From Marinobacterium sp. xm-d-530 (GTDB lineage Bacteria > Pseudomonadota > Gammaproteobacteria > Pseudomonadales > Balneatricaceae): a stretch of DNA of 41,395 nucleotides. Made by a program: the position numbers and the translations under genes. Within the stretch, counting starts at the first letter, position 1; every line of letters starts with the position of its first letter. This document shows positions 16,698 through 25,724 of the stretch, piece by piece. The stretch spans positions 1 to 41,395 of the forward strand of contig CATEEE010000259.1 in assembly GCA_949499045.1 (NCBI GenBank), in the 5' to 3' direction. The notes below the pieces were generated by a model. The model did no database searches. It saw only the letters and a list, made by a program, of their open reading frames with translations, and was not told the origin of the DNA.

Positions 16698-17306
16698 TCA
16701 TATTTCCAAACAGTTACTCAATTGGATTAATTCTGCGACATTTTTGGCTTTCATTTTAGTCATAACCCGTGAGCGGTGAATTTCAACTGTTTTTGGGCTG
16801 ATTTTTAGTGACGCAGCGATGTCTCGATTGGATTTTCCATTCACTACCAACCCCATAACTTCAGCCTCACGTTTGCTAAGATTTTCAAACAGGTCGCGCA
16901 CTCTTTTGATCTCTGTGAGCCTATCGTAGTCTGTTTTCACAGAGCTCAAGGCTTTTTTAACCAGTCTAATAAGTACATCGCCGTCAAAAGGCTTTTCTAG
17001 GAAATCCATTGCACCCTGCTTCATAGCACTCACAGCCATTTGAATGTCACCGTGCCCTGAAATCACGATGATCGGAATGTTGATTCCTCTTTCAGCCATG
17101 ATCTGTTGCAGAGCTAATCCATTAATATCGGGCATGCGAACATCTAACAACATACACCCTAGGTTGCCGTCATAGTTTTCCAGAAAGTTTCGAGCGCTTG
17201 AAAAGCATCTAACTGTCTGGTTTGCAGATTCTAACAACCAGCTTATGGAATTTCTGAAGTCTTCATCATCATCGACGATGTATATTATGTTGTCTAGCTT
17301 GTTCAT
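16698..17306 (-). CDS. FixJ-like response regulator
   Basis: This 202-residue protein has an N-terminal receiver domain with acidic residues in YIVDDDEDF, the phospho-acceptor Asp55 in CMLLDVRMPD, and the conserved lysine in FLEKPFDGD (about residue 105). A LuxR/NarL-type helix-turn-helix covers about residues 143-195 (LSKREAEVMGLVVNGKSNRD, ISPKTVEIHRSRV). This is the FixJ arrangement: phosphorylation would allow DNA binding and transcription activation. It lies 2 bases after the histidine kinase and is its obvious partner. Targets are unknown; the racemase operon just across the convergent junction and its repeats at 12210-12261 are candidates. Confidence 0.92.
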   Translation of the reverse strand: MNKLDNIIYIVDDDEDFRNSISWLLESANQTVRCFSSARNFLENYDGNLGCMLLDVRMPDINGLALQQIMAERGINIPIIVISGHGDIQMAVSAMKQGAMDFLEKPFDGDVLIRLVKKALSSVKTDYDRLTEIKRVRDLFENLSKREAEVMGLVVNGKSNRDIAASLKISPKTVEIHRSRVMTKMKAKNVAELIQLSNCLEI

Positions 17307-17308
17307 TC

Positions 17309-18820
17309 CTATTCTCGTAACGGTAGTTTGAGCGTGAAGCAGGTACCATTCTCCCCATCACTGTTAGCACAAAGTTGCCCACCGTGAGTTTCAATTATAG
17401 TTCTGGATATCGAAAGGCCCATTCCAAGGCCATTTGATTTAGAGGTGTGGAACGGGGTGAATAACTGTTCTAGGTCATCTTCACTTATACCACAACCTTG
17501 ATCCATTATGCGGACCACTAAATTCTTATCCTCTAAAGCTGTTTCAATATTAACGGGTCTTTGTGCCCTATCACAGTTACTGTAGGCTTCTATTGCGTTA
17601 CGAATTAAGTTGAGTAGAACTTGCTCAATTTGAATTTTATCAGCTAGAAGAGGGGGGATATTTTCGTCCAAATCAAATATGAATCGGATATTATGATCTA
17701 AGGCCTCCTGATAAAGGAATGTCGAAACTTCTTTACAACATTCATTTACGGAAAATTCAATTTGATTGTGCTCAGTTTTGGCTACGAAGGCTCGCATTCT
17801 TTTTATTATATCGGATGCTCGTTTCGCCTGGGCTGTGATCAGTTTCATTGATTGAGTGACTGTTTCGACAGGATCAGCCACACCTTCTTTTAATCGTATG
17901 GCAGTGCCATGGCAGTAATTCAGTATAGTTGCCAGAGGCTGATTCACTTCATGGGCCAATCCTGCTGCCATCTCACTAACTGACATCAATCTCGACATAT
18001 GGGCAATCTCAAGTTGATGTCTCTTTGCAGTCTCTTCAGCCCTCAACTTCAGCGTGATATCACGACCTATTATCGAGTAGTAATCGACTCTGTCATCTTC
18101 TCTTCGGTTTCTATGTGCAATAATTTCGCGAATTTCAGCTACATGATCTTGGTCATCCGATAATTCCATTGGAATACTTCCGTACCATACGCCATGGTCA
18201 AAAGCATGCTGCAATGCATCGCGAACTAGTGAATGGTAAATTTCTGGAGTGAAAAGTTCTGAAAGATAATAGCTTACAGGCGTCTCTTGCTCGGTACCCA
18301 GAGTATGATAAGCAGACTCATTCAAATAGGTGAGTTTATGTGTTTCATGGTTGCAGAACATGATCATGTCTGAGGAAGCTTCTACGACTCTAGCCAAGCG
18401 AGCCATGGCCTGTTGTATTTCTTCTCGCTCAGTTACATCCCTAGAAACACAAATTATTTCAATGGGTTTACCTGAAGAATCACGAATAACTCGACTGGTT
18501 GTCTCTAGCCAAATGAAATGTCCTGCTTTATGACGGTAGCGATAAACATTACTGTACATTCCTTCACGGTAACGGACACTCTCATCACGCTTGGATAGGT
18601 TGTCTGCATCATCAGGATGAAATGCAGCGTAACCTGAGGTTCCTATAATTTCGTCGGGGGTGTATCCAAGCACTCTTTCAACGGCAGGGTTTACATCAAT
18701 GTATGTCCACTCTTGTGACGTTGTATGTCGAGAGATCATATCGGTTGATTGCTCTGCAAGTAGACGATATCGATCAGCGTCTTCGCGGCAATTTTGTAGG
18801 TCGTCGATAGGTTTGTTCAT
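17309..18820 (-). CDS. Soluble two-PAS sensor histidine kinase (FixL-like layout)
   Basis: This 503-residue kinase has no membrane segment, so it should sense a cytoplasmic signal. Two PAS domains are visible at about residues 17-130 and 140-255. The dimerisation helix has His290 in AAGLAHEVNQPLATILNY, and the ATPase domain has the N box LLNLIRNAIEA (Asn408), DQGCGISEDD (Asp440) and GLGMGLSISRTI. The HEVNQPL form is typical of FixL and its relatives. Its PAS domains lack an obvious FixL haem histidine motif, so oxygen sensing should not be assumed. Its ATG overlaps the methyltransferase stop (ATGA), indicating coupled translation. Confidence 0.9.
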   Translation of the reverse strand: MNKPIDDLQNCREDADRYRLLAEQSTDMISRHTTSQEWTYIDVNPAVERVLGYTPDEIIGTSGYAAFHPDDADNLSKRDESVRYREGMYSNVYRYRHKAGHFIWLETTSRVIRDSSGKPIEIICVSRDVTEREEIQQAMARLARVVEASSDMIMFCNHETHKLTYLNESAYHTLGTEQETPVSYYLSELFTPEIYHSLVRDALQHAFDHGVWYGSIPMELSDDQDHVAEIREIIAHRNRREDDRVDYYSIIGRDITLKLRAEETAKRHQLEIAHMSRLMSVSEMAAGLAHEVNQPLATILNYCHGTAIRLKEGVADPVETVTQSMKLITAQAKRASDIIKRMRAFVAKTEHNQIEFSVNECCKEVSTFLYQEALDHNIRFIFDLDENIPPLLADKIQIEQVLLNLIRNAIEAYSNCDRAQRPVNIETALEDKNLVVRIMDQGCGISEDDLEQLFTPFHTSKSNGLGMGLSISRTIIETHGGQLCANSDGENGTCFTLKLPLRE

Positions 18821-19641
18821 CTTGCCCTTGCTAATATCTCTACAACGCGAACTGCGTCATTGGCGATATTTAACACAATATTCTTTCCCATTACTAAAAA
18901 ATCTGGACCAAAAATCATTGTCGGTGCAAGTTTCGCAGTTTGCTGTTTTGCTGTTGCCTCTTTATTAACTTGTCTTTGACGCCAATTTAGCGCCTCTGTT
19001 GTCCAATCCTCCAAAGAGTGAATATTAAACCCGCCTGTATTTAGCAGTTCCGTCATCTCTTCGACACCGATCAAATGAGATGTTGAGTGAGACCTTGCCC
19101 AAGGTACGGGGTAGACCATGAGATCAGGACGGGTACCTGAAAAAATTTCGTGCATCAGAAGGTAACCTTCAGAGCGCAACAACCGCTTGCACTCTCTAAG
19201 AAGAGCTTGAGTATCGGGTATATTTAGTAACGAATGCTGAAACAGAATTAAATCGAAACTTGAGTCCTTAAAGGGTAGAGCACTGGCATCAGCCGTTAAT
19301 ACTCGACCATTAAACTTGCCCTCGGCTAAATTAGCTAACTCGCGGTTGAGGCGATTGAACTCGTGACAGACATCTATGCCAGTGACTTCGATTATTCCAA
19401 ATGACTCCATCTGCCGCATAAATCCCCCTAAACCTGATCCTATCTCCAGAACTGTTAGTGGATTCAAGGGTTTGAGACGTTCTAATAATCGTTTGGAGGC
19501 GCCTAAGCCGCCAACGTGTAATTGATCAATTGGTGCAAGCTGATAGTCTTCAGCACCATCGATGAAGTGTTCACGAATTTGCCTGATGATTAACTCAACA
19601 TCTAGCTGGTTCTGGTAGTGATTTTGAATTGTTGTAGACAT
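18817..19641 (-). CDS. Class I SAM-dependent methyltransferase
   Basis: This 274-residue protein has motif I LTVLEIGSGLGGFMRQM (about residues 62-78), GIDVCHEF after it, TADASALPF and SFDLILFQHSLLNI, and the post-core LLRSEGYLLMHEIF. The leading segment DQLHVGGLGASKRLLERLKP resembles methyltransferases acting on small amines or quinone-like molecules, such as sarcosine/dimethylglycine N-methyltransferases, but the substrate cannot be fixed. It is the first gene of a translationally coupled unit with the sensor kinase and FixJ-like regulator, which suggests that its product or substrate is linked to the signal. Its start is only 17 bases beyond a terminator hairpin. Confidence 0.82.
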   Translation of the reverse strand: MSTTIQNHYQNQLDVELIIRQIREHFIDGAEDYQLAPIDQLHVGGLGASKRLLERLKPLNPLTVLEIGSGLGGFMRQMESFGIIEVTGIDVCHEFNRLNRELANLAEGKFNGRVLTADASALPFKDSSFDLILFQHSLLNIPDTQALLRECKRLLRSEGYLLMHEIFSGTRPDLMVYPVPWARSHSTSHLIGVEEMTELLNTGGFNIHSLEDWTTEALNWRQRQVNKEATAKQQTAKLAPTMIFGPDFLVMGKNIVLNIANDAVRVVEILARAR

Positions 19642-19657
19642 CTTGACCTTAAATGAA

Positions 19658-19680
19658 AAGGGGAGTGTTAAACTCCCCTT
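19658..19680 (-). terminator. Rho-independent terminator after the liu operon ligase
   Basis: AAGGGGAGT at 19658-19666 pairs perfectly with ACTCCCCTT at 19672-19680 around a 5-base loop. Read on the minus strand the stem is followed by TTTCATTT, a weak T-tract. It sits between the ligase stop and the methyltransferase start and leaves no room for an ordinary promoter after it, so partial read-through is likely. Confidence 0.72.
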
Positions 19681-19688
19681 ATTCTCTA

Positions 19689-21380
19689 TTATTCTTTGTC
19701 GAGTCTCAGCTCGCTTATAGAAATTTCTCTCATTTTGAATTTTTGAATCTTCCCAGTAACTGTCATGGGAAAACTATCGGTGAATTTAAAGTGCTTTGGA
19801 ATCTTAAAGTGAGTGATCTGTCCTTTGCAGAACTCTTTTAGATCCTCGGCACTGACTTCAGGTGCTCCCGAGGTGAGTTTGACCCAGGCAACAAGTTCTT
19901 CACCAAAACGCTTGTCGGGTACTCCGATCACTTGCACGTCGGAGATATGTGGGTACGTATAAAGAAATTCTTCTATCTCTTTTGGATAGATGTTTTCGCC
20001 GCCACGTATAACCATGTCTTTGATACGGCCTACAATTTGTATGTAACCTTTATCGTCCATGATGGCCAAATCGCCTGTGTGCATCCAGCGAGCAGCATCA
20101 ATCGCTTTTTCTGTTGCTTCTGGGTTGTTCCAGTATCCAAGCATTACACTGTAACCACGGGTACAAAGTTCACCAATTTCACCACGATTGACTACTTGGC
20201 CTGTCGATGGGTCGACTAATTTGGTTTCAAGGTGTGGCTGAGTTCGGCCAACGGTAGTTACCTGCTTATCAAAAGGATCATCGGCCGCCGTTTGAGTAGA
20301 GACTGGACTGGTTTCGGTCATCCCATACGCGATTTGAACTTCTTTCATGTGCATTTTTGAATTGACCGCTTTCATGACCTCAGCAGGACAGATAGAGCCC
20401 GCCATAATACCGGTACGCAATGAAGAGACATCGTATTTTTCGAAGTCGGGATGTTCAAGTTCTGCAATAAACATAGTTGGTACACCGTACAGAGCTGTTG
20501 CACGTTCTGCTTCAACTGTTTCTAGCACTGATTGAGGTTCAAATGCATCCGAAGGATAAATCATGGTGGCGCCATGAGTAACACAACCCAGATTGCCCAT
20601 TACCATTCCGAAACAATGGTAAAGTGGAACAGGGATCACCATGCGATCTTGATCAGTCAGATTCATTGACTCAGCAACAAAAAACCCATTGTTAAGGATA
20701 TTGTGGTGAGAAAGTGTGGCTCCTTTAGGGAACCCTGTGGTACCGGAGGTGTACTGAATATTAATTGCATCATCCGCTTGTAGTTTCGACTGGATTGATT
20801 CTAAATGTTCAGTGGTAATCCCTGACCCAAGCTCTATGAAATCGTTCCAACGCCACATTCCGGCATGCTTCTTGTCATCTAAATTGATGATCCCCTTAAG
20901 GTGTTTTAACTTGATTGACTCAAGCTCACCTGTTGCAGTGTGCTCAAGTTCGGGTGCTAACTCGTACAGCATCCCGCGATAGTCTGAGCTCTTAAATGAG
21001 TCGGCCGTTACCAAGTAATTTGCCTCTGATTGATTCAGTGCATACTCAAGCTCGTGTAGTCGATAGGCAGGATTGATATTGACAAGGATAGCGCCGACCT
21101 TTGCAGTTGCGAATTGAGTAACGGTCCACTCAGCACAGTTTGGTGACCACATTCCGACCCGATCACCCCGTTTAACTCCGATTGCGATAAGTGCTTTAGC
21201 AGCCTGTTCGACTTTTTTAGCAAGTTCGGAATAGGTCCATCGGATGTTTTGATGGCGCACAATTAGCGCATCGTTATCAGCGAAACGATGAGCAATTTCA
21301 TCAAACTTATCACCTATCGTACAACCCAGTAGTGGTGTTGTTGAGATGCCATTAGTGTAGCTTAGGTTTATTGTTTTCAT
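19689..21380 (-). CDS. AMP-forming acyl-CoA ligase of the liu operon
   Basis: This 563-residue adenylate-forming enzyme has QYTSGTTGFPKGATLSHHN, VPLYHCFGMVMGN, YGMTETSPVSTQT, TGDLAIMDDKGYIQIVGRIKDM, GGENIYPKEIEEFLY and the catalytic lysine segment TGKIQKFKM. It belongs to the FadD/medium-chain ligase group often found with leucine and fatty-acid genes. It is the last gene before a terminator and follows the AhpD-like gene by 32 bases. In this setting it may activate a branched short- or medium-chain acid such as isovalerate so that LiuA can use it; the substrate is inferred, not shown. Confidence 0.88.
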   Translation of the reverse strand: MKTINLSYTNGISTTPLLGCTIGDKFDEIAHRFADNDALIVRHQNIRWTYSELAKKVEQAAKALIAIGVKRGDRVGMWSPNCAEWTVTQFATAKVGAILVNINPAYRLHELEYALNQSEANYLVTADSFKSSDYRGMLYELAPELEHTATGELESIKLKHLKGIINLDDKKHAGMWRWNDFIELGSGITTEHLESIQSKLQADDAINIQYTSGTTGFPKGATLSHHNILNNGFFVAESMNLTDQDRMVIPVPLYHCFGMVMGNLGCVTHGATMIYPSDAFEPQSVLETVEAERATALYGVPTMFIAELEHPDFEKYDVSSLRTGIMAGSICPAEVMKAVNSKMHMKEVQIAYGMTETSPVSTQTAADDPFDKQVTTVGRTQPHLETKLVDPSTGQVVNRGEIGELCTRGYSVMLGYWNNPEATEKAIDAARWMHTGDLAIMDDKGYIQIVGRIKDMVIRGGENIYPKEIEEFLYTYPHISDVQVIGVPDKRFGEELVAWVKLTSGAPEVSAEDLKEFCKGQITHFKIPKHFKFTDSFPMTVTGKIQKFKMREISISELRLDKE

Positions 21381-21412
21381 TCCTTAGCTCCTTACATTAG
21401 AGATTATTAAAA

Positions 21413-21997
21413 TTATGATCGATTTTGTGAGTGATACTCTAGATTGGGCTGCATATCGACTGCGCTTGCAACACGGTTGGTCATGTTATAAAACCCCGCT
21501 ACATTGGCTATGTCCCAAATATCTTGATCGCTAAAACCCACATTGCGAAGAGCCTGACGGTCAGACTCGTTAATTGTATGTGGTGACTCCGTCATTTTTA
21601 CTGCAAAATCAAGCATTGCTCTTTGCCTCTCTAATAGCTCCGCTGAACGGTAATTCATAACCAATAACTCACCCAGCGTTGGATCCCCAGAGTATTCTCG
21701 CACAGCTGCACCGTGTGCTACTTGGCAGTAGTAGCATCTATTCGATGATGAGACGGCAACGGCAATCATCTCTTTTTCTAGTTGTGAGATACCGCTCTCA
21801 CCGAACATTAGTTCATTATAAATACGAGAAAAGACATCTATTTGGCTTGTTCTGTGGCTGTAGGCTTTAAGTACATTTGGCACCATGCCTAGTTTTTCAT
21901 CACAAATATTAAAGTACTTTTGAACATGATCAGGTAGCTCCTCAAGCTTAGGAATTCCTAAATCAAGTGCGGTTATATATTTTGGTTGAGCGCTCAT
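21413..21997 (-). CDS. AhpD-like, carboxymuconolactone decarboxylase family protein
   Basis: This 194-residue all-helical protein carries the AhpD signature: a glutamate in EKEMIAVAVS, then RCYYCQVAHGAAVRE with the CxxC pair and following histidine. Such peroxidase-related proteins use the cysteine pair for thiol-dependent peroxide reduction, although the natural substrate is often unknown. It is located between the HMG-CoA lyase gene (14 bases upstream) and the ligase. It is not a known leucine-pathway step; protection against flavin-derived peroxides from the acyl-CoA dehydrogenases is a possible reason for its place here. Confidence 0.83.
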   Translation of the reverse strand: MSAQPKYITALDLGIPKLEELPDHVQKYFNICDEKLGMVPNVLKAYSHRTSQIDVFSRIYNELMFGESGISQLEKEMIAVAVSSSNRCYYCQVAHGAAVREYSGDPTLGELLVMNYRSAELLERQRAMLDFAVKMTESPHTINESDRQALRNVGFSDQDIWDIANVAGFYNMTNRVASAVDMQPNLEYHSQNRS

Positions 21998-22011
21998 GGT
22001 ATTTGCTCCAA

Positions 22012-22920
22012 TTATGCTTGATTGTCGCCCATCGCAATGGCGACCTTTGAATTATTATTTTTACCTAGTTTTTCTGAAATCCAGTGACTTGTTTTTACTA
22101 AATTCTTGAGGTTAACCCCGGTCTCAATACCTAGACCTTCTAGTAAGTAAACAACATCTTCAGTAGCAACATTACCTGATGCACCTTTTGCGTAAGGGCA
22201 TCCACCAAGTCCGGCTACAGAGCTGTCTACAACAGTTATGCCCTCCTCAAGCGCAGAATAAATGTTTGCTATAGCTTGCCCATATGTATCATGAAAATGG
22301 ACTGCAAGTTGTTTAGTTGGTACGACTGATGAAACCGCCTCCAACATAGTTTTAACTTTTTGGGGAGTGCCGATACCAATGGTGTCTCCCAACGATATTT
22401 CGTAACACCCCATATCAAGCATCTGCTTTGCAACTGCAGCAACCTGTTTAGGCGATATATCGCCGGCGTACGGACACCCTATGACAGTTGAAACGTAGCC
22501 TCGTACTGGGATTCCAGCAGATTGAGCTTTTTCAATCACAGGTATAAACCGATCAAGACTTTCGCTAATTGAACAGTTGATGTTCTTTTTGGTGAATGCT
22601 TCTGAAGCTGCGCTAAACACGGCGACTTCACTAGCTTGCGCTTTTATTGCGCCTTTTATGCCAACCAAGTTAGGAGTTAGCGCTGAGTAGGTCACACCCT
22701 CCTTGCGCTTAATACCACTCATAACTTCAGTAGCATCTGCCATCTGTGGTACCCATTTCGGTGAAACGAAACTTGCAGCTTCAATATGGGTGAGACCAGC
22801 ATTTCCTAGTGAATCTATTAGTTCAATCTTAATATCGGTGTTAATGAATTCACCCCTTTCGTTTTGAAGTCCATCTCTAGGCCCGACCTCAACGATTCTT
22901 ACAGATTTGGGTAATTTCAT
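22012..22920 (-). CDS. liuE: Hydroxymethylglutaryl-CoA lyase
   Basis: This 302-residue TIM-barrel enzyme cleaves 3-hydroxy-3-methylglutaryl-CoA to acetoacetate and acetyl-CoA, the last step of leucine degradation. It shows VEVGPRDGLQNE near the N terminus, the metal-binding VHFHDTYGQ and the active-site signature GLGGCPYAKGASGN with the catalytic cysteine. Its ATG overlaps the stop of liuD by four bases, so the two are translationally coupled. Free acetoacetate from this reaction is probably re-activated by the acetoacetyl-CoA synthetase at 36480-38429. Confidence 0.95.
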   Translation of the reverse strand: MKLPKSVRIVEVGPRDGLQNERGEFINTDIKIELIDSLGNAGLTHIEAASFVSPKWVPQMADATEVMSGIKRKEGVTYSALTPNLVGIKGAIKAQASEVAVFSAASEAFTKKNINCSISESLDRFIPVIEKAQSAGIPVRGYVSTVIGCPYAGDISPKQVAAVAKQMLDMGCYEISLGDTIGIGTPQKVKTMLEAVSSVVPTKQLAVHFHDTYGQAIANIYSALEEGITVVDSSVAGLGGCPYAKGASGNVATEDVVYLLEGLGIETGVNLKNLVKTSHWISEKLGKNNNSKVAIAMGDNQA

Positions 22921-24914
22921 GATGCTTCGTCCTCGATAAGAGGCTCTATCTCAATAAGATCAGCCCCTTCACTCACCATGTCACCATTAGAATAAAAAAT
23001 TGAGCTTACCTTGCCGTCGCACGTTGCGGAAATTGTATGCTCCATTTTCATGGCTTCCATAATCACAAGCGTTTGTCCGGCCGAGACCTCTTGACCAGCT
23101 TCGACTAGAACGGCCACTACCGCGCCGTTCATTGGTGCTGATAGTGATCCTTCATTGTTCACACTTGTATCAGTAAACGTCTGGCGGTGGCGAATGCATT
23201 CAAACTGCTCGCCTTGATAAAATAGCGAAAGTTTGTCGCCTTCTAAATTGCCGTGAATAGAAAGTTTATGACCATCTATTACAAGAGAAAGAAGATCTCC
23301 AGATAGACTAGCTTTTACTTCATAATGGATATCACCGAGACTGATCCGATAGTAACTCTCAACCTCAAGTACATTAAGTTGATAGTGTTTATCATCAACT
23401 ATTAAGGTAATTGGGCGTGAGTAAGAAGAGTTCAAACGCCAGCTGTTCGTTGAGCTGAAAGGGGAGTACTGGTCTCCAGAAATGAATGACTCTCCTCGTT
23501 CAATTTCACTAAAGAAAGCTGAGGCAATTACTAGTAATCGATTTTTATCAGCTGATTCTGATTTGAAAATTAGTTTTTCGTGTTTTTCGATGAATCCTGT
23601 GTCTAATTCACATCCCCTAAATGGAGTCGAATCTGCAAGTGCATGAAGAAATTGGGTGTTAGTTTTAACACCTGAAATACGATATTCTTCAAGTGCTTGT
23701 ACCATACGATCAATTGCTTTTTCCCTACTTTCATCCCATACAATTAGTTTTGCAATCATCGGATCGTAATAGATGCTGACTTCGTCGCCTTCTACCACAC
23801 CGGTGTCTACTCGGACATGGTTGCTCTCTTCAGGCGTTCTCAGATAGTTCAGTGTACCTGTTGCTGGAAGGAAGTCATTCTCTGGGTCTTCAGCATATAT
23901 ACGAGCCTCAAGTGCGTGCCCTTTGATTGTTAACTCACTTTGAGCAAGAGGAAGTGCTTCGCCACTGGCTATTCGTATTTGCCATTCGACTAGGTCTAGT
24001 CCCGTAATCATTTCTGTTACTGGATGTTCTACTTGCAGACGTGTATTCATCTCCATGAAATAAAAAGATCCATCAACGTCATACAGAAATTCAACCGTAC
24101 CGGCACCAACGTAATTAATGGCCTGAGCAGCTCGAACAGCGGCCTCACCCATTGCACGCCTAGTCTCATCTGATAGCCCAGGAGCTGGTGCTTCCTCGAT
24201 CACTTTTTGATGGCGTCTCTGTACGGAGCAATCCCGCTCAGCAAGGTAAATCGAATGACCTAATTGATCACAAAATACTTGAATTTCAACATGGCGAGGT
24301 TGTGTTAGATAACGCTCTATTAGCATGTCCGGATTGCCAAATGCGTTTTGCGCTTCTCGGCGAGCAGACTGCAAAGCACTATCAAACTCTTCTATTGAAT
24401 TAACTACGCGCATTCCTTTTCCGCCGCCACCAGCAATGGCTTTAAGAAGCTGTGGATAACCACAACGCTCTGACTTCTGGCGTAGCAACTCGGGTGATTG
24501 GTCTTCGCCATGATAACCAGGAACCAATGGCACACCGGCGTCTTCCATAATCGCTTTTGCAGCTGATTTGGAGCCCATTGCGGCAATAGCGGACGAAGGA
24601 GGGCCTATAAAGGTTATTCCCTGTGCTTCAAGAGCTTCAGCGAAAGACGTATTTTCAGATAAGAAACCATAACCTGGGTGAACAGCTTGTGCTCCTGAAC
24701 GCTTACAGATCTCAATAATTGCATCTGCGCGTAAATAGCTCTCTGAACTCGGTGCAGGGCCAAGAAGAAAAGCTTCATCTGCCATCGATACGTGTCGCGC
24801 ATTCGCGTCTGCTTCTGAGTAAACCGCAACACACTTTATGCCCAAACGATGAGCTGTCTGAATAACTCGGCATGCTATCTCGCCACGGTTTGCGATAAGT
24901 ATTTTGTTGAACAT
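22917..24914 (-). CDS. liuD: Methylcrotonyl-CoA carboxylase, biotin-carrying alpha subunit
   Basis: This 665-residue subunit has a biotin carboxylase domain at about residues 1-445 (KILIANRGEIACRVIQTA, the GGGGKGMRVV ATP loop, MEMNTRLQVEHPVTEMITG) and a C-terminal biotinyl domain. The biotinylated lysine is Lys623 in VIMEAMKMEHTI. With LiuB it carboxylates 3-methylcrotonyl-CoA to 3-methylglutaconyl-CoA using ATP and bicarbonate. Length is normal for MCC alpha. It directly abuts liuC upstream and overlaps liuE downstream. Propionyl- or geranyl-CoA carboxylase alpha subunits look similar; the liu gene order settles the call. Confidence 0.94.
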   Translation of the reverse strand: MFNKILIANRGEIACRVIQTAHRLGIKCVAVYSEADANARHVSMADEAFLLGPAPSSESYLRADAIIEICKRSGAQAVHPGYGFLSENTSFAEALEAQGITFIGPPSSAIAAMGSKSAAKAIMEDAGVPLVPGYHGEDQSPELLRQKSERCGYPQLLKAIAGGGGKGMRVVNSIEEFDSALQSARREAQNAFGNPDMLIERYLTQPRHVEIQVFCDQLGHSIYLAERDCSVQRRHQKVIEEAPAPGLSDETRRAMGEAAVRAAQAINYVGAGTVEFLYDVDGSFYFMEMNTRLQVEHPVTEMITGLDLVEWQIRIASGEALPLAQSELTIKGHALEARIYAEDPENDFLPATGTLNYLRTPEESNHVRVDTGVVEGDEVSIYYDPMIAKLIVWDESREKAIDRMVQALEEYRISGVKTNTQFLHALADSTPFRGCELDTGFIEKHEKLIFKSESADKNRLLVIASAFFSEIERGESFISGDQYSPFSSTNSWRLNSSYSRPITLIVDDKHYQLNVLEVESYYRISLGDIHYEVKASLSGDLLSLVIDGHKLSIHGNLEGDKLSLFYQGEQFECIRHRQTFTDTSVNNEGSLSAPMNGAVVAVLVEAGQEVSAGQTLVIMEAMKMEHTISATCDGKVSSIFYSNGDMVSEGADLIEIEPLIEDEAS

Positions 24915-25715
24915 CTAGCGTTCCTCCTGGATCCAGTTCGGTTGGCGCTTTTCAAGGAAGGCTGAAAGGCCTTCTTGGCCTTCTGGGCTAACACGAATCT
25001 CTGCAATGCGACGAGCCGTATCATCTATGAGAGATTCATTTATTTCTGTTCCACTAACTTTAAAGATTAACTGCTTGGCTGCATTCATTCCCTGAGGACT
25101 GTTCGTGGCTAATAGGTCTAAATATTTTTTCAATGCCAATTCAAACAATGAAGTGTCAGCGACAATCTCATGTACTAATCCAAAATTCATTGCTTCAACG
25201 GAACTAAATGATTCTGCAGTTAAGAAGAAGCGTCTTGCTTGTCTCTCGCCGATCGCACGAACAACATAAGGAGAGATAACAGCTGGGATTAATCCTATTT
25301 TCACCTCGCTTAAACAAAAACGACTTCTTTTTTCGGCGATAACAATGTCACAACACGCCGCTAAACCCACAGCACCGCCAAAAGCAGCTCCTTGAACAAG
25401 GCAAATTGTTGGTTTGGAGAAATTATTTAAGCGCCGCATTAGTTCAGCGAGGCGACCGGCATCAAGGAGGTTCTCGTCATAACTGTTTTCAGCTATTTTT
25501 TTCATCCAATTAAGATCCGCACCGGCAGAAAAATTCTTACCTTTGGATCTGAGCACTAGCACGCGAACATCAGGATCTTTTTCGGCATCATCAAGCCAAA
25601 TGATCATTTGCTCTATGATGGTGTCATCAAATGCGTTGTGAACTTCAGGACGATTGATGACGATATGTGCGCACCCAGCCTTAGTTTTTTCTAAGAGCAC
25701 AAAAGATTCAGACAT
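24915..25715 (-). CDS. liuC: Methylglutaconyl-CoA hydratase
   Basis: This 266-residue crotonase hydrates 3-methylglutaconyl-CoA to HMG-CoA. It has FSAGADLNWMKK, LVQGAAFGGAVGLAACCD and the LiuC-typical FCLSEVKIGLIPAVISPYVV with the first catalytic glutamate in SEV. Its stop codon directly precedes the liuD ATG, and liuB ends 9 bases before its start, which fits the conserved order liuABCDE. The family and context agree. Confidence 0.93.
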   Translation of the reverse strand: MSESFVLLEKTKAGCAHIVINRPEVHNAFDDTIIEQMIIWLDDAEKDPDVRVLVLRSKGKNFSAGADLNWMKKIAENSYDENLLDAGRLAELMRRLNNFSKPTICLVQGAAFGGAVGLAACCDIVIAEKRSRFCLSEVKIGLIPAVISPYVVRAIGERQARRFFLTAESFSSVEAMNFGLVHEIVADTSLFELALKKYLDLLATNSPQGMNAAKQLIFKVSGTEINESLIDDTARRIAEIRVSPEGQEGLSAFLEKRQPNWIQEER

Positions 25716-25724
25716 ATAACCCCC

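Noticed and set aside
17309..18820. Oxygen-sensing FixL
   Set aside because: Layout and HEVNQPL box are FixL-like, but no haem-binding histidine context was recognised in either PAS domain, and the neighbours are not nitrogen-fixation or microaerobic genes.
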